A model generated the notes under the pieces. That model had not been told where the DNA came from. It saw only the letters and a list, made by a program, of their open reading frames with translations, and made no database searches. A DNA stretch of 64,000 nt from Paraburkholderia sp. IMGN_8 (GTDB lineage Bacteria > Pseudomonadota > Gammaproteobacteria > Burkholderiales > Burkholderiaceae): positions 1,860,001 to 1,924,000 of the forward strand of contig NZ_CP150901.1 of assembly GCF_038050405.1 (NCBI RefSeq). The letters are read 5' to 3'. Both the position numbers and the translations under genes were made by a program. This document shows, piece by piece, positions 62,361-64,000 of this stretch (positions are counted from its first letter, which is position 1; each line of letters begins with the position of its first letter).

Positions 62361-63326
62361 ATGAACGACTCACGGAACATGCCCACAGTGCAGAACCGCG
62401 CTCGCCAGTTGCTCGCCACGCATGGCCGCTTCGCCTATCGCCCGATCACCGACAGCGACGCGTTCCGCTGGCCCGGCGATACCGGACTCGCGGTCTATCT
62501 AGGCTTTAACATCGAACACTTTGCCTTCGGCGAAGGACTCGGCGCCGCACTCGGGCCGATCTCGCCGCAACCGGATGTGCTGAATTACAGTTGGCGCGAG
62601 TATGGCAACCGGGTAGGGGCCTGGCGTTGCATCGAACTGTTCGATCAGATCGACTTGCCGGTCGGCACGCTCATCAATACCGCGCTCTACGACCATTGCC
62701 CGGAACTGATTGTGGCGTGCGTGGCGCGTGGCGACGAATTGATCGGCCACGGTCACACGAATGCGCATCGGCAGAGCGATCTCGACGAAAACGGCGAACA
62801 TGCGCTGCTTCTGCATTGCCGCGAGCGCATCGCCGAAGAATCCGGCACGCCGCCGGACGGCTGGCTCTCGCCGTGGATCTCGGAGTCGCATCTGACGCCC
62901 GATCTGCTGGCCGAAACCGGCTATCGCTACACGCTGAACTGGTGCCACGACGACCGCCCCGTGCGAATGAACACGCGTGGCGCGCCGGTGTGGTCGATTC
63001 CGTATCCGCAGGAACTCAACGATTTGCCGATGATGGTGGGCCGTCATATGGATGGCCGCGCTTTCGCCGACATGATCGTCGATCAGTTCGACGAGATGCT
63101 CGAACAGGCCAACCGCGGAACGAGGCCGCAGGCGCTCGTGATGGGCATCGCGCTACATCCCTATCTGGTGGGGCAACCGTATCGGCTGAGGCATCTGCGC
63201 CGCGCGCTTGAACACATTGCCGCTGCGCGAGCGAAGGGCGATGTGTGGATCACGACGCCAGGCGCGATCGCGCGTCATATGGATGAACTGGAGCGGGAAG
63301 GCATGCTGCGCCCGACACTCGCATGA
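62361..63326 (+). CDS. PuuE-like polysaccharide deacetylase-family hydrolase
   Basis: The 321-residue protein belongs to the polysaccharide deacetylase family, in the subgroup of PuuE allantoinase. It begins FAYRPITDSDAFRWPGDTGL and contains PDVLNYSWREYGNRVGAWR, GHGHTNAHRQSDLDENGE (His-rich catalytic strip), PDGWLSPWISESHLTPDLLA and GIALHPYLVGQPYRLRHL. PuuE opens the allantoin ring without the metal centre of classical allantoinase. Here the neighbouring ABC importer and FCD regulator suggest ureide, hydantoin or pyrimidine-type nitrogen compounds. Its stop overlaps the regulator's start (ATGA). Confidence 0.87.
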   Translation: MNDSRNMPTVQNRARQLLATHGRFAYRPITDSDAFRWPGDTGLAVYLGFNIEHFAFGEGLGAALGPISPQPDVLNYSWREYGNRVGAWRCIELFDQIDLPVGTLINTALYDHCPELIVACVARGDELIGHGHTNAHRQSDLDENGEHALLLHCRERIAEESGTPPDGWLSPWISESHLTPDLLAETGYRYTLNWCHDDRPVRMNTRGAPVWSIPYPQELNDLPMMVGRHMDGRAFADMIVDQFDEMLEQANRGTRPQALVMGIALHPYLVGQPYRLRHLRRALEHIAAARAKGDVWITTPGAIARHMDELEREGMLRPTLA

Positions 63327-64000
63327 ACGCTGAAGCCGGCGCGGCCACCGCAAAAAAAATGCGAAAGGACGACGCGGACGTCGACGCGCGCATCTATCAG
63401 TCGATCTTCGACGGCGTGCTGAACCACCGTCTGACTCCCGGCACGAAGCTCCCGGAACCCGAGTTGTGCCAGCTGTTCGGCGTGGGACGCGCCGTCGTGC
63501 GACGGGTGCTGGAAAAGCTCGCCTACGACGGCATCGTCGTGCTGCGTCCGAACAAGGGCGCGGTGATCGCTGAACCGACGCCGGAAGAGACGCGCGAGAT
63601 ATTCGAAGCGCGGCGCTCCGTCGAACGCATGCTGGTCGAGTTGGCGGTTCAGCGCGCGAGCAGCAAGGACATCGAGGTGTTGCGTCAACAACTGGCCGAC
63701 GAGCACGAAGCGATGCATCGCTTCGACCAGCCGTCGTGGGCCACGCTCGCCAGCGGTTTTCATATGCGCATCGCCGCGCTGGCGGGTAATTCGATCCTGC
63801 AAAACTATCTGAAGGAACTGGTGTCACGCTGCTCGCTGATCGTCGGCGTGTACGAACCGCCGGGCCACGCGCCATGTGAGCATGCGGAACACGCGGCAAT
63901 CGTCGATTGCATCGAGGCGCGCGATGCAACCGGCGCGATGGCCCATATGGAAGCCCATCTTCGCGACCTCGAAGAGCGCATTGAAACGTCGCGGATGCGG
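63323..64000 (+). CDS. GntR-family regulator, FCD type (runs off the right edge)
   Basis: The visible 226 codons start MNAEAGAATAKKMRKDDADV. A winged helix-turn-helix follows (about 20-85): ARIYQSIFDGVLNHRLTPGT, LPEPELCQLFGVGRAVVRRV, and LAYDGIVVLRPNKGAVI. From about residue 90 there is an FCD ligand-binding helical bundle, with EIFEARRSVERMLVELAV, HMRIAALAGNSILQNYL and EHAAIVDCIEARDATGAMAH. The histidines sit at the usual metal-binding positions. The gene overlaps the deacetylase stop by four bases (ATGA). It probably senses a catabolic intermediate and represses this operon and the divergent importer. The stop codon lies beyond the window. Confidence 0.92.
   Translation, partial: MNAEAGAATAKKMRKDDADVDARIYQSIFDGVLNHRLTPGTKLPEPELCQLFGVGRAVVRRVLEKLAYDGIVVLRPNKGAVIAEPTPEETREIFEARRSVERMLVELAVQRASSKDIEVLRQQLADEHEAMHRFDQPSWATLASGFHMRIAALAGNSILQNYLKELVSRCSLIVGVYEPPGHAPCEHAEHAAIVDCIEARDATGAMAHMEAHLRDLEERIETSRMR

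Overview
The window is high-GC beta-proteobacterial DNA and reads as Burkholderia sensu lato, most likely Paraburkholderia. The evidence is a closely recognisable three-subunit FAD glucose dehydrogenase of the B. cepacia type, a Gram-negative trimeric porin, a YceH/UPF0502 protein of the Burkholderia kind, and many accessory metabolic genes. The gene content suggests a secondary chromosome rather than the core one; that placement is inference. I see no rRNA, tRNA, CRISPR array, transposase or phage gene.

Layout. 0-6 kb: end of a sugar-acid type MFS transporter gene, a frameshifted IlvD/Edd dehydratase, a membrane diguanylate cyclase with a partner protein, a truncated rimJ and a frameshifted GST. 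6-15 kb: Tat-exported berberine-like FAD oxidase, monocarboxylate-type Na+/solute symporter with its DUF3311 partner, MarC, a class II amidotransferase, and a CobS/CobT-like AAA-VWA pair. 15-25 kb: porin, FAD-GDH gamma-alpha-beta operon, transketolase, zapE, and a PAS hybrid histidine kinase. 27-43 kb: second hybrid kinase, class I aldolase, YjbQ, thioredoxin, DUF2628, MFS efflux, 6-phosphogluconate dehydrogenase, HAD hydrolase, ankyrin protein, phosphoketolase and acetate kinase. 43-52 kb: DadA-like oxidase behind a tandem glycine riboswitch, LysE exporter, XRE-cupin regulator with an acetyltransferase, YceH, a DUF4118-esterase-MipA operon, and a lone SLATT protein. 52-57 kb: organosulfur module (SsuA-like binding protein, FMN monooxygenase, SfnB-like oxidoreductase) beside a relic of another monooxygenase. 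57-64 kb: complete PotABCD-type ABC importer divergent from a PuuE-like deacetylase and an FCD-family GntR regulator.

How the genes work together. Transketolase, class I aldolase, decarboxylating 6-phosphogluconate dehydrogenase, phosphoketolase and acetate kinase lie within about 23 kb. With the periplasmic glucose dehydrogenase they could form a peripheral sugar-oxidation, pentose-phosphate and phosphoketolase route giving acetyl phosphate and ATP.

The strongest unexplained signal is a family of seven intergenic palindromic elements, about 5 kb in total, at 7.8, 26.0-27.0, 31.5-32.4, 37.1-38.0, 43.0-43.2, 48.1-49.1 and 56.8-57.7 kb. A complete member is 0.8-1.0 kb: two inverted arms of roughly 280-300 bp flank a variable centre, and each arm is itself built from small hairpins. 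Arms come in two subtypes whose differences keep the local hairpins paired. Some elements carry one arm of each subtype, one is a solo arm, and one is a collapsed core. They carry no transposase and generate many spurious ORFs. I do not recognise a named family for them.
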